A stretch of DNA of 64,000 nt from Butyricimonas faecihominis (GTDB taxonomy: Bacteria; Bacteroidota; Bacteroidia; Bacteroidales; Marinifilaceae). The notes beneath the pieces are model-generated. The model did no database searches. It was not told the DNA's origin and saw only the letters and a program-made list of their open reading frames with translations. The stretch lies in assembly GCF_033096445.1 (NCBI RefSeq), contig NZ_AP028155.1:3725880-3789879 (forward strand), written 5' to 3'. A program made the translations under genes and the position numbers. Shown here piece by piece: positions 1-7,880 of this stretch. Positions within the stretch are counted from its first letter, which is position 1. Every line of letters begins with the position of its first letter.

Positions 1-292
1 TTAGGTTAGACTGGTCTTTCATTTTTATTGCTTGACCGCCAAAATCCATCTTGTAGCCGAAATTGGTACTGTAAGTTACAGTACCATTGACTTGTGGTAA
101 CCCTTGTGATACGGATTCCCGTACCTTTTGGCGATACAAATCAATATTCATCTGCGAAGATTGCAGTTCCTTATTGTGCTTGATGGCAAACTCCACTGCT
201 TGTTGCAGCGATATCGTTTGCGGCGCTTCCTGTGCGTGGAGCATCCATGGCACGAAAAACATTAGGAGGAAAAGAGTCATTCCTTGTTTCAT
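1..292 (-). CDS. TolC-family outer membrane efflux protein, N-terminal part (cut by window edge)
   Basis: The frame opens at the ATG ending at 292 and runs off the left edge, giving about 97 residues. A signal peptide of about 20 residues ends in a small-residue/Gln cleavage region (HAQ). It is followed by SLQQAVEFAIKHNKELQ, the usual opening of mature TolC-type proteins, with a helical coiled-coil start. Family role: outer membrane channel of a tripartite exporter. The TetR gene lies 87 bp upstream on the same strand, the usual Bacteroidota order (TetR, TolC, adaptor, RND), so adaptor and pump genes probably follow outside the window. The family is fairly certain; the substrate is unknown. 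Confidence 0.85.
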   Translation of the reverse strand, partial: MKQGMTLFLLMFFVPWMLHAQEAPQTISLQQAVEFAIKHNKELQSSQMNIDLYRQKVRESVSQGLPQVNGTVTYSTNFGYKMDFGGQAIKMKDQSNL

Positions 293-379
293 AGATTATA
301 GATTTAATTATTTATTTTTTCCGGGAAATTTTTCAAGTGTTTTTTCTCTCGTTACAAAACTCGTACCAAAAAAAATCAA

Positions 380-1024
380 TCATCCGTCTTCTGGTCGTTT
401 TGCCGTGTTCCTTAGGCGTTCAAATTCTTTTAGACCTTTTTCTGTGGATATAGCGTAAATAAAATTGATAAAGATCGTTGAAATAATTACTGAAATCGGG
501 TATTCAAGCTTACTGGTGATTTCAGGATCTTTCAGGAAGTGCAATTGTTTGCCTAACAGGTACAATTGTAATTCTTTGTCAATATCCTTCCGAAAGAGTT
601 CTTGTTTTATACCGTTATCCAGTAATGCCACGAGAAACTTCTTCGTTGACTCCTCTTCTTGCTTGGCTACTCTTTCGTACACGGCCGGGTGATATTTCCT
701 TAAATCAAAATGATTGGCAGGTAAGCGGCTACCCAAATCACTCACCATGAAATCCCGAATTTCGCTCATGACCACGATCGGGTTTTTCTTGGCTAGTTGA
801 TTAACATCCGTGTTTTTTATTTTTTCATCTCTCCTGTACAACATCACTTGCTCCACCACGTCGTCTTTATTGGCGAATTGTTGGTAGAGTGTTTTCTTTG
901 AAATTTTCAAGTGATTCGCTATATCATCCATGGAGGTACTTCTCAATCCGAATCTCAGGAAAAGATCCGAAATTGCGGCTATAAGCTCCCTTTTTTGTTT
1001 TACATTTTCATCCATAGCTGACAT
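380..1024 (-). CDS. TetR/AcrR-family transcriptional regulator
   Basis: 214 residues, a normal TetR length. The N-terminal helix-turn-helix lies at about residues 27-58 and includes TSMDDIANHLKISKKTLYQQF, the typical recognition helix followed by YxxF. The remainder is a helical ligand-binding and dimerisation domain without a recognisable ligand signature. M4 is an alternative start. It lies just upstream of a TolC-type gene on the same strand, so it probably represses that efflux operon and itself. A TAnnTTTG box and a long inverted repeat upstream support autoregulation (see separate entries). Family assignment is secure; the inducer is unknown. Confidence 0.9.
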   Translation of the reverse strand: MSAMDENVKQKRELIAAISDLFLRFGLRSTSMDDIANHLKISKKTLYQQFANKDDVVEQVMLYRRDEKIKNTDVNQLAKKNPIVVMSEIRDFMVSDLGSRLPANHFDLRKYHPAVYERVAKQEEESTKKFLVALLDNGIKQELFRKDIDKELQLYLLGKQLHFLKDPEITSKLEYPISVIISTIFINFIYAISTEKGLKEFERLRNTAKRPEDG

Positions 1025-1040
1025 TTTAGTGTTTGTACTT

Positions 1041-1068
1041 GGAAACGAAACGTGTTTAAAACGTTTCC
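1041..1068. promoter_or_regulatory. Inverted repeat in the TetR leader, candidate operator
   Basis: GGAAACG at 1041-1047 is matched by CGTTTCC at 1062-1068, an exact 7-bp inverted repeat around an AT-rich centre that itself holds AAACGTGTTT. It lies between the tetR -7 box (1074-1081) and the start codon (1022-1024), where a bound repressor would block transcription. Operator function is inferred from position only. Confidence 0.5.
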
Positions 1069-1073
1069 ACGTG

Positions 1074-1081
1074 CAAAAGTA
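1074..1081 (-). promoter_or_regulatory. Promoter -7 box for the TetR gene
   Basis: The minus strand reads TACTTTTG, an exact match to the Bacteroidota TAnnTTTG element, about 50 bases before the start codon. No clear -33 TTG was found. Confidence 0.5.
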
Positions 1082-1216
1082 TACAAATATTGTTCCACTA
1101 ATACGACACGCGTGTTAAAGTATTGTTAAAACTCTTGTCGGGCGCAACTTTTCAATGATTTTAATCTTATTACATCATTTTCAATTTTCAATTCTCCATT
1201 TTCAATTCCATTATCC

Positions 1217-1224
1217 TATCTTTG
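1217..1224 (+). promoter_or_regulatory. Promoter -7 box directly before dnaG
   Basis: TATCTTTG ends only four bases before the dnaG ATG (1229). Initiation at the usual distance would fall at or within the start codon, giving a leaderless or nearly leaderless mRNA. The preceding AT-rich stretch (1176-1212) contains repeated TTTTCAATT units and no clear -33 TTG. Confidence 0.5.
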
Positions 1225-1228
1225 TATC

Positions 1229-3154
1229 ATGATTGATCAGGCTACCATACAGAAAATTTTTGATGCGGCGGATATATACGAGGTGGTTTCCGATTTCGTG
1301 AGTTTAAAAAAGCGAGGTGTGAACTATCTTGGGTTATGTCCGTTTCATAACGAGAAGACAGGTTCGTTCACCGTTTCCCCGGCAAAGGGCATATACAAAT
1401 GTTTCGGTTGCGGAAAGGGGGGAAATGCCGTGAATTTTATCATGGAACACGAGCAGATGTCTTACGTGGAGGCATTGAAATATCTGGCCGAGAAATATCA
1501 TATCCCGGTTGAGGAAAAGGAATTAACAGAGGAACAGAAAAAGGAGAAAACGGAGCGGGAGAGTATGTTGATAGTCTCTTCCTATGCGAACGAGTATTTC
1601 CAGTATCAGCTGTGGAACACGGACGAGGGGCGTTCCGTGGGATTGGGTTACTTGCGTCAACGAGGTATCAGTGACGAGATGATTCGCAAATTCGGTTTGG
1701 GCTATAACCCGGAAGGTTGGGGGGCGTTCACGAAAACAGCTCAGGAAAAGGGCTACAAGAAAGAGTTTCTCGTGAAGACCGGATTGACCATCGAGAACGA
1801 GAAAGGACTTTTCGACCGATTCCGCGCCCGGGTGATGTTTCCCGTGCTTGATTTGGCAGGTAAGGTGATTGCTTTCGGGGGACGAACGATGACAGCCGAT
1901 AAAAAGATTTCAAAATACCTGAATTCCCCGGAGTCTGAGATATATCACAAGAGTAAAACCCTTTACGGGATATTCTTTGCCAAGAAATCTATCGTGCAAC
2001 AAGATCGCTGTATCTTGGTGGAAGGATATACGGACGTGATCTCTTTTCATGCGAAAGGAATTGAGAACGTGGTGGCTTCCTCGGGAACCTCTTTGACGAT
2101 CGAACAGATCCGGTTGATTCGTCGACTAACCCCGAACGTGACAATTATTTATGACGGGGATGCTGCCGGGATCAAGGCCTCTTTGCGGGGAATCGATCTC
2201 GTGCTGGAAGAGGGATTGAACGTGAGGGTGCTTTTACTGCCGGACGGGGAGGACCCAGATTCTTTTGCCCGGAGTCACACGCCGCAAGATTTGGCGGATT
2301 TTATCGCGAATAACGAGACGGATTTTATAAATTTCAAGACTAAATTATTGCTGGGTACCGCGGGGGATGATCCGGTTGAACGGGCTCGCCTAATCACGGA
2401 CATCGTGCGAAGTATTGCCAAGATTCCGGATAACATCGTGCGTTCCGTTTACGTGCGGGAAACTGCCCACCAGCTGGACGTTGAGGAACGGGTTTTATAT
2501 ACCGAAATTGCCAAGGTCCGGTTGAAAAATGAGGAGCAGCCGTCTAGGACTCCTGTCACGACACCGGAGTTGCAAGTGACAACCCCGGTAAGAGGCGCTA
2601 CTCCATGTGACATCGAGGAGAGCGTGCTGATTCGTTACCTGCTTTTATTCGGGGATAGCGAGTTGTACGAGGAGGAACGTAACGGGTATATGCGAAGTGT
2701 GAGCGTCGGGGAATTCATCATCCGGGAGCTTAGTGAGGATGATTTGGAATTGTTGAACCCTGTGTTCCGCACGATGCAACAGGAGTACCAGCGTCAGTAC
2801 GAGTCGCCGTCGTTTATCCCGGCCCGTTATTTTATCTCTTACCCGGATATAAAAGTCAGTACCATGGCTGCCAATATCCTGAGCGAACCTTACGAGTTAA
2901 GCAAGATTTGGTACAAGATGGATAGTTTTGTCGAGACGGAACAAATGAAACTTGGAGAACTTCTACCTAAAATACTAGATAACTACAAAATGCGAAGAGT
3001 GGAGATGCTCTCTCGGGATATAGATAATCGCATCCTTGAATCACAGAATAGTAAAGATCCTTCGCAAATCGTGGAACTCCTCAAGCGCAAGAATGCCATC
3101 AATGTCATTCGTCGTAAACTAAACGAGAAATTGGGGCGTACAGGGATTCATTAG
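1229..3154 (+). CDS. dnaG: DNA primase DnaG
   Basis: 641 residues, a normal primase length. The N-terminal CHC2 zinc ribbon has C37 and H40 (CPFH) paired with C58 and C61 (CFGCGKGG). The central TOPRIM domain shows EGYTD at 265-269 and DGDAAG starting at D309, the acidic metal-binding residues. The C-terminal region is the helicase-interacting domain. It makes RNA primers for replication with the DnaB helicase. The start MIDQATIQKIFDAADI agrees with how Bacteroidota primases usually begin, which makes the promoter box immediately upstream notable. It appears to be transcribed alone and is followed by a hairpin terminator. Confidence 0.98.
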   Translation: MIDQATIQKIFDAADIYEVVSDFVSLKKRGVNYLGLCPFHNEKTGSFTVSPAKGIYKCFGCGKGGNAVNFIMEHEQMSYVEALKYLAEKYHIPVEEKELTEEQKKEKTERESMLIVSSYANEYFQYQLWNTDEGRSVGLGYLRQRGISDEMIRKFGLGYNPEGWGAFTKTAQEKGYKKEFLVKTGLTIENEKGLFDRFRARVMFPVLDLAGKVIAFGGRTMTADKKISKYLNSPESEIYHKSKTLYGIFFAKKSIVQQDRCILVEGYTDVISFHAKGIENVVASSGTSLTIEQIRLIRRLTPNVTIIYDGDAAGIKASLRGIDLVLEEGLNVRVLLLPDGEDPDSFARSHTPQDLADFIANNETDFINFKTKLLLGTAGDDPVERARLITDIVRSIAKIPDNIVRSVYVRETAHQLDVEERVLYTEIAKVRLKNEEQPSRTPVTTPELQVTTPVRGATPCDIEESVLIRYLLLFGDSELYEEERNGYMRSVSVGEFIIRELSEDDLELLNPVFRTMQQEYQRQYESPSFIPARYFISYPDIKVSTMAANILSEPYELSKIWYKMDSFVETEQMKLGELLPKILDNYKMRRVEMLSRDIDNRILESQNSKDPSQIVELLKRKNAINVIRRKLNEKLGRTGIH

Positions 3155-3161
3155 ACAGAAA

Positions 3162-3191
3162 TTTCCCCGGCTCTTTTGAAAACCGGGGAAA
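3162..3191. terminator. Hairpin terminator between convergent dnaG and a lipoprotein gene
   Basis: TTTCCCCGG (3162-3170) pairs perfectly with CCGGGGAAA (3183-3191) around a 12-base loop. It sits between two convergent genes and could serve both. The U-tract is weak on both strands. Confidence 0.7.
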
Positions 3192-3208
3192 GAAATCTTT
3201 ACAGGATA

Positions 3209-4210
3209 CTAGATAAATGTATACAAATGGAAAAATAATTCTGTTCCATCTTGGAAAATACATTTACAAAGAGGGAAAGGGCTTTCTCCATTTCGTTTCA
3301 GTTCCACGAATTCCCATTCTCCGATTTTCTCATCTTTATCCGTGAAAACAATAACACTCTCTCGCATATTTTTTCTGAAAAGTTCTGTAACCAACTCGTC
3401 ATAACGTCCTTCATTCGTGTAATATATTTCCTCAATTAACGCCTGTATGCTGTTATATTGTTCGAATGTAGAGCGAATCCGGATGTTATTGAAATCTGTC
3501 ACTAAATCTAAGTTGCCATTTTCGATATTCATTGAAAGGCTGTAATAATCTCCTCCGTCCTTTTGTACAATGACCTCTTTGGGCATTCTTCTCATGATAA
3601 ATCGGGAGACAATATCATCGTAATTTATTTCCATCTTGACCATTTGGCTGTAAGGAGGACATTTTACTATTTGTATGGCTTCGGAAGTTTCTTTGTTATA
3701 TTGCTGTACTTTGTGTAATAGAATTTCTTCACCCTTGTAAACTTCCATTTTAAGGCAGACACCGGTACTATAATCAATCGTTGCAATGAAACGAAGATCA
3801 TTTTTGGACTGATCTGTTTTGGAAGAGGGGAAGAGAACTTCCATGAATCCGGCTGCATTGATGGTCGTGTCGAAGTCCTGTTTGTCTTTGTTCCAAACTA
3901 ATTTCATTCCGGTAAATGTGTTTTCTTTGCTTGAGTCTGAACTTCGGGAGTTTATAAAATCGGAAATATTGAAACTCAAGTTTATATCATAATACCTTAT
4001 TAAATCGAATATCTCATTATTTTCATCCATCTCACTAAACTCCTTGACCAACGCTTCGCATGAACTGATATTGTCTTCGATTAAAGTTCTTAATTCGGAA
4101 GAGGGTAACTTCGTGTACGGTTTGTCATAATCGGTAATAATTTTGTCATCGTCATCGCTACACGCTACAAGAGTCGTAAGCAGACATAATACATACAAGA
4201 TTTTTTTCAT
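3209..4210 (-). CDS. Surface lipoprotein of unknown function
   Basis: 333 residues. A short signal peptide ends in the lipobox LVAC with the lipidated Cys at 17. The mature start CSDDDDK is strongly acidic, like the Bacteroidota lipoprotein export signal that sends proteins to the cell surface. The remainder is a beta-rich sequence with no motif I recognise. It is monocistronic: it lies downstream of the kinase/regulator pair across a 182-bp gap with its own -7 box, and converges on dnaG. Function unknown. Confidence 0.8.
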   Translation of the reverse strand: MKKILYVLCLLTTLVACSDDDDKIITDYDKPYTKLPSSELRTLIEDNISSCEALVKEFSEMDENNEIFDLIRYYDINLSFNISDFINSRSSDSSKENTFTGMKLVWNKDKQDFDTTINAAGFMEVLFPSSKTDQSKNDLRFIATIDYSTGVCLKMEVYKGEEILLHKVQQYNKETSEAIQIVKCPPYSQMVKMEINYDDIVSRFIMRRMPKEVIVQKDGGDYYSLSMNIENGNLDLVTDFNNIRIRSTFEQYNSIQALIEEIYYTNEGRYDELVTELFRKNMRESVIVFTDKDEKIGEWEFVELKRNGESPFPLCKCIFQDGTELFFHLYTFI

Positions 4211-4238
4211 TTCTTTATTTTTATGGTGATAATCTCCG

Positions 4239-4246
4239 CAAAATTA
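4239..4246 (-). promoter_or_regulatory. Promoter -7 box for the 3,209-4,210 lipoprotein
   Basis: The minus strand reads TAATTTTG, matching TAnnTTTG, about 29 bases before the start codon in the gap downstream of the response regulator gene. Confidence 0.4.
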
Positions 4247-4392
4247 TAAAAAATGACATAGCTTACATAGGACGTTGAAATTATTCTTGCGGGAGTCTAT
4301 TTATTCTTATTTCCTATTTTATAGAATTGGTTTTTCATACAATTATGTTTGTATGTCGGGTGAATCGTGTTGTATATTTGCTATATGGGCTG

Positions 4393-5133
4393 TTATGACC
4401 GGATGACAGGTGACGATAGGGCTGGGGCGGGGAAAGGGGTGGTGATTAGTATATATCCTTCCTCGTAATCATTTCCTATGTATTCGATCCGGATGGACGG
4501 ATCCTTTTTTAATGGTTTCCTGATCCGGCACACGTATTCCTTCACCCTTTTTCTTTTACCGAAGGAGCCTCCTTCCCATGTTCCCTTCATGAGGTAGTCC
4601 ATGTGGGAAATTTGATTGCTTTTGGCGCATAATAATTGTAAAAGACGTGCTTCACCGGAGCCTAGCAGGATGGTTTCTCCTTGGATGGTTAACGTGCGTG
4701 CGACAGCGTTGAACGTTGTGATGGGGGAGAGTTCGTACACGTGTGGGAGGTTTAAGTGGGCGATCATTTTCTGGCGCAAGATTTTCAAATGGGCGATTAA
4801 AACATCCGGAGTGCGGTCTTTGGGAATGAATTCATCAGCCCCGGCATCTAGTGCGGCGATTTCTCTTTCCGGTTCCCCGTGGGAGGTGTAGATGATGATG
4901 TGAGTGTGCGGGTCTTTCTGCCGGATCAACCGGGTGACTTCGATCCCGTCTTTCCGAGGAATGTTGAGATCGAGTAGTAGAATATCGGGCTTTTGACGAT
5001 TGTAGGCATCCCATGCTTTTTTCCCGTCTGCGGCGATGTCCACGGTGAATTCGTGTTCTTCCAGGAGAATTTTGGTCAGTTCAGCATCGAGTTCATAGTC
5101 TTCGGCGTAAAGAATTCTCATCTTGTTTCCCAT
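4393..5133 (-). CDS. OmpR-type response regulator
   Basis: 246 residues. The N-terminal receiver domain has the acidic pair E11/D12, the phospho-acceptor D55 in LLLDLNIPRKDG, the switch T83/S84 (IIIYTS) and the conserved K105. A winged-helix DNA-binding domain follows at about residues 130-232, ending in the wing sequence GNDYEEGYILI. M5 (MRILYAED) is an alternative start. It follows the kinase gene by 9 bp, so the two form a cognate pair. Candidate targets are the divergent NVEALA cassette and its own promoter (see the direct repeat at 6,511-6,527). The gene pair is certain; the signal and regulon are not. Confidence 0.92.
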   Translation of the reverse strand: MGNKMRILYAEDYELDAELTKILLEEHEFTVDIAADGKKAWDAYNRQKPDILLLDLNIPRKDGIEVTRLIRQKDPHTHIIIYTSHGEPEREIAALDAGADEFIPKDRTPDVLIAHLKILRQKMIAHLNLPHVYELSPITTFNAVARTLTIQGETILLGSGEARLLQLLCAKSNQISHMDYLMKGTWEGGSFGKRKRVKEYVCRIRKPLKKDPSIRIEYIGNDYEEGYILITTPFPAPALSSPVIRS

Positions 5134-5142
5134 GATGTTGTT

Positions 5143-6471
5143 TTATTTTACAGGTAATGTTACGATAAAGGTTGATCCCGTTCCCGGTTTGCTTTCCGCG
5201 GTAATCGTTCCCCCGTGTGCCCGGACAATCATGCGTGCGAAGTACAGACCTTGCCCGTGGCCATTGATTTTCGTGTCGCCTTGATGATCTCCTCTGGAGT
5301 ATCGTTCGAAGATGTGTTTCAAGGCTTCGGGCGAGATTCCCGTGCCGTTGTCTCTCACCTTGATGCGGATCGTGTTCCGGTCGGTTTCCTCACACGTGAT
5401 CAGTATATGTACTTTTTCCCCGGTATATTTGAATGCATTGTCAATCAGGTTTATGAAAACCGGTTGTAGAAAATTAGGATCGCCTGCGATCACGTGCCGA
5501 TTGGAAAGGTATTCGAGTCGAATGTCTGCCTGTTTTTCTTTCCCGATGTTCCATGAATCCGGGTTACTCAGTTCATCCAGCATTTTATACAGGTCGAAAT
5601 CTTTGATCTTCAATCGTAAGCCGTGAGCATTCGTGGATTGGAGCAACATGCGATTGATGGATCGTAACATATCATTCAACCCGGTAGTGCTCTTTTCCAG
5701 TAAGATTTTTTGTTCGGGGGAAAGAGTTTTGTAAAGTACGCGATGAAGTTTGAGTTCGGTTTCGATAGGGCGTTTCAAGTCATGCACGATGTTGTGCACG
5801 AAAACCTCCCGGTATTTTCCGGTTCTTTTTTCCCAGCGGAGCGTGTGGAAAAGTGAAATGACACAAAAAATAAGTAATAGGGCGACGAAAAGAGTTAACA
5901 GGATTTGGTTGCCAGCCAAATTTAGGAATAGTTTGAAAGGGTAATTATAGGAGGCGTATAACGTGTCTTTAGTAAGAAAACCTAATGGCATCTTTAATTC
6001 GCACGAGCGAGGTGGGATCCAACTGGATGGATAGGAGGCTTTCATTTGGTTGATGCTATCCTTGATGGCAAAATTGATGGGCAGGTTCTCGATGGCGCTG
6101 GAATCTCGTTTTGCTTGCAGGTAGCTGTAAAAATGTTGTAAGGTCCAACGAGAAGGGTCTTGTATGTCGTAATCACTTTGTTCGATGATTTGATGTATTT
6201 TGTCTTCCGTTTTTAATTGAAAACGGGAAATCTGGTCGTTAATAATATAGGTTAATCGATTATTTTTTGGATTGAAACTGACAGTTTGTTTTGGATCTGC
6301 CATTTTCATGTTAAATTCATAAATTGCGTTAGTAATCCATTCATTTTGTTGGGCCATGTATATTGTCTTTTCATGCCGGTGCAATTGCATGATGTAAAAT
6401 AATTGGCTAAACAGGATGATTAGCCCGGCAAGAATGGCAATAAACCAGTAATATTTTGAACTCCGACCCAT
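5143..6471 (-). CDS. Two-component sensor histidine kinase
   Basis: 442 residues from the ATG at 6471. The frame is open 33 codons further up, but a good promoter box lies inside that extension, and the transmembrane start MGRSSKYYWFIAIL begins at 6471. There is one N-terminal membrane helix, a periplasmic sensor of about 170 residues, a second helix (LLTLFVALLLIFCVISLF), an H-box with H230 in VHDLKRPIE, an N-box (NLIDNAFKYT) and ATP-lid motifs DNGTGI and GHGQGLYFA. It is an inner membrane sensor phosphorylating the regulator encoded 9 bp downstream. No known sensory fold was recognised in the periplasmic part. Confidence 0.92.
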   Translation of the reverse strand: MGRSSKYYWFIAILAGLIILFSQLFYIMQLHRHEKTIYMAQQNEWITNAIYEFNMKMADPKQTVSFNPKNNRLTYIINDQISRFQLKTEDKIHQIIEQSDYDIQDPSRWTLQHFYSYLQAKRDSSAIENLPINFAIKDSINQMKASYPSSWIPPRSCELKMPLGFLTKDTLYASYNYPFKLFLNLAGNQILLTLFVALLLIFCVISLFHTLRWEKRTGKYREVFVHNIVHDLKRPIETELKLHRVLYKTLSPEQKILLEKSTTGLNDMLRSINRMLLQSTNAHGLRLKIKDFDLYKMLDELSNPDSWNIGKEKQADIRLEYLSNRHVIAGDPNFLQPVFINLIDNAFKYTGEKVHILITCEETDRNTIRIKVRDNGTGISPEALKHIFERYSRGDHQGDTKINGHGQGLYFARMIVRAHGGTITAESKPGTGSTFIVTLPVK

Positions 6472-6494
6472 TTTCAGTGTTTTTTTCCTCGTAT

Positions 6495-6525
6495 CAAAGA
6501 TATTGATTTTGCAACCCTTGTGCAA
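6495..6525 (-). promoter_or_regulatory. Promoter of the kinase/regulator operon
   Basis: On the minus strand TTG (6523-6525) is separated by 20 bases from TATCTTTG (6495-6502), a full Bacteroidota -33/-7 promoter. Transcription would start near 6490, downstream of the first possible ATG (6570). This fixes the kinase start at 6471. Confidence 0.7.
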
Positions 6526-6527
6526 CC
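6509..6527. promoter_or_regulatory. Direct and inverted repeat between kinase and NVEALA promoters
   Basis: GCAACC occurs at 6511-6516 and 6522-6527, 11 bp apart start to start, the spacing OmpR-type regulators favour. The same bases also form TTGCA (6509-6513) and TGCAA (6521-6525). The site overlaps the kinase -33 element. Regulation by the neighbouring response regulator is inferred. Confidence 0.4.
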
Positions 6528-6537
6528 GTTTTATTCG

Positions 6538-6564
6538 AAAAATAAGCTCTAAAGGCTTATTTTT
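6538..6564 (+). promoter_or_regulatory. Hairpin upstream of the NVEALA gene, possible terminator or attenuator
   Basis: AAAAATAAGC (6538-6547) pairs with GCTTATTTTT (6555-6564) around a 7-base loop, ending in a T-run 18 bases before the NVEALA ATG. It resembles a small intrinsic terminator in the leader; it could instead be a protein-binding palindrome. Confidence 0.45.
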
Positions 6565-6582
6565 ACCCAAAAATTTATAGTT

Positions 6583-6819
6583 ATGAAAAGGATGTGGTAC
6601 GTGTTAATAATTTCAGTGTTTCTAGCAAGCATGATTTCGCTGAATGTGAATTTGAGTTTTCAAAAAAGTAGTGAGGGTGATTCAACGTTGGCCTTGGAAA
6701 ATATCGAGGCTTTGGGCTCCCCAGAAGCAGGAGTAGGTTTCAAGCATTGCACTCAAGCAGGAGGATATTGTTTTGAGAATGGAATTAAAGTTCACGGTAT
6801 ATCAATGAAGGACGAATGA
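6583..6819 (+). CDS. NVEALA-family small secreted peptide
   Basis: 78 residues. A lysine/arginine start and hydrophobic helix (YVLIISVFLASMISL) form a signal or leader segment. Around residues 38-44 is ENIEALG, matching the N-[VI]-E-A-L motif that names the Bacteroidota NVEALA family. The tail carries two Cys in CTQAGGYC. Members are small exported peptides of unknown role. The TGA overlaps the ATG of the next gene (ATGA at 6816-6819), so the peptide and the propeller lipoprotein are translationally coupled. Whether the peptide is cleaved after the motif or modified cannot be told from sequence. Confidence 0.8.
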   Translation: MKRMWYVLIISVFLASMISLNVNLSFQKSSEGDSTLALENIEALGSPEAGVGFKHCTQAGGYCFENGIKVHGISMKDE

Positions 6820-7859
6820 AACATCTGGTATTATATTGTTTGTTAGGGAGTCTTTCTCTGGGATGTGCGGATCATCGCATAGAGGAAGATAACTTGAATG
6901 CTGTTAAAGATGAACGGGTTATTACTACTCGTTTGGCTGATATATCCCAGTGGGGAATACAGAAAGTGAACGGGTTTGCGAAACAAGGAAGCCGGGTTGT
7001 CGTGGAAACTGGGGTGGAGTATGGAGGGATCAAGACAATTGATTTGAATCATCCGGGGGCGATGGATCCAATGGGGCGTGGTGAATCTTCGAATGATCGT
7101 TTCCGGAGTTTGAGTTCGTTCAACTCGTTCGACGGGGAGACCGTGACGGCCTTGGATTTCAGGAAGGGCGAGCTGGTCGTGAACGCGGTCTCGTTTCTTG
7201 CTCGTTCTGGAAACTCGGAGACCGTGATTAAACTCCCCTCGGGTGAACAACACTTGATCGCGGCACGGGTGGGAGATCGAGTGATTGCCACGGGGTTGTA
7301 TGACGAGGGACGCTACCTGTTGTATTCCTTGCCGGATCAATCCGCCCGTTATTTTCTTTCTTACCCGGATCATCCCGGTTATCCCGGCTTGCGGGAAAAG
7401 ACAAAAGCGATGCTTTACGCCAGTAACGTGTTGCGTGTTCGTCCGGATGGGGGAGCGTTTGTTTGTGCCGACATGTATAGCGGGGTGATCGATTTTTGCC
7501 GGGTGACGGCAGATTCTATCGAGCGGGTACGATTGGTCCGGTTGCATTACCCGGAAGTCGAGGTGTCGGAAACCCCTTCTCCACGAGTAGTTTATTGTCA
7601 GGGGAACCGTTTCGGTTTTCTGGATGTCGCAGTAACAGAAGATAAGGTGTATGCCCTTTATTCCGGGAAAACCTACAAGATGGACCGGGGCCGGGCTTTT
7701 GAATCTAATTGCCTGCTCGTGTACGACTGGGCGGGGAACCTGATACGGACGCTTTATTTTGGCGATGCTTTGACAGGGATTAGTTATGACCGGAAAGAGG
7801 GGGCATTGTATGGGATCACTCAAGGTTTGGAAATAGGGTTAATTAAGTTGAACTTGTAG
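6816..7859 (+). CDS. TolB-like six-bladed propeller lipoprotein (BF3164-like)
   Basis: 347 residues. The lipobox is SLGC with the lipidated Cys at 17. The mature part is a repetitive beta-rich sequence of the kind annotated as BF3164-like/TolB-like propeller: repeated strands ending in small loops such as KGELVVNAVSF and TEDKVYALYSGK. Family members are cell-envelope lipoproteins commonly found with NVEALA peptides. The start overlaps the NVEALA stop by four bases. A peptide-binding or peptide-presenting role is a guess from context. The next gene starts 21 bp downstream. Confidence 0.7.
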   Translation: MKHLVLYCLLGSLSLGCADHRIEEDNLNAVKDERVITTRLADISQWGIQKVNGFAKQGSRVVVETGVEYGGIKTIDLNHPGAMDPMGRGESSNDRFRSLSSFNSFDGETVTALDFRKGELVVNAVSFLARSGNSETVIKLPSGEQHLIAARVGDRVIATGLYDEGRYLLYSLPDQSARYFLSYPDHPGYPGLREKTKAMLYASNVLRVRPDGGAFVCADMYSGVIDFCRVTADSIERVRLVRLHYPEVEVSETPSPRVVYCQGNRFGFLDVAVTEDKVYALYSGKTYKMDRGRAFESNCLLVYDWAGNLIRTLYFGDALTGISYDRKEGALYGITQGLEIGLIKLNL

Positions 7860-7880
7860 TTTTTAGAAAAAGTCAGAGAG

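Noticed and set aside
4393-6471. Identification with the RprX/RprY pair
   Set aside because: The regulator start and receiver sequence do not match what I recall of RprY; only the general histidine kinase/OmpR pairing is supported.
6843-7823. A 326-codon open frame on the minus strand
   Set aside because: It lies wholly inside the propeller lipoprotein gene, has no signal peptide or recognisable domain, and its sequence reads like an antisense shadow.
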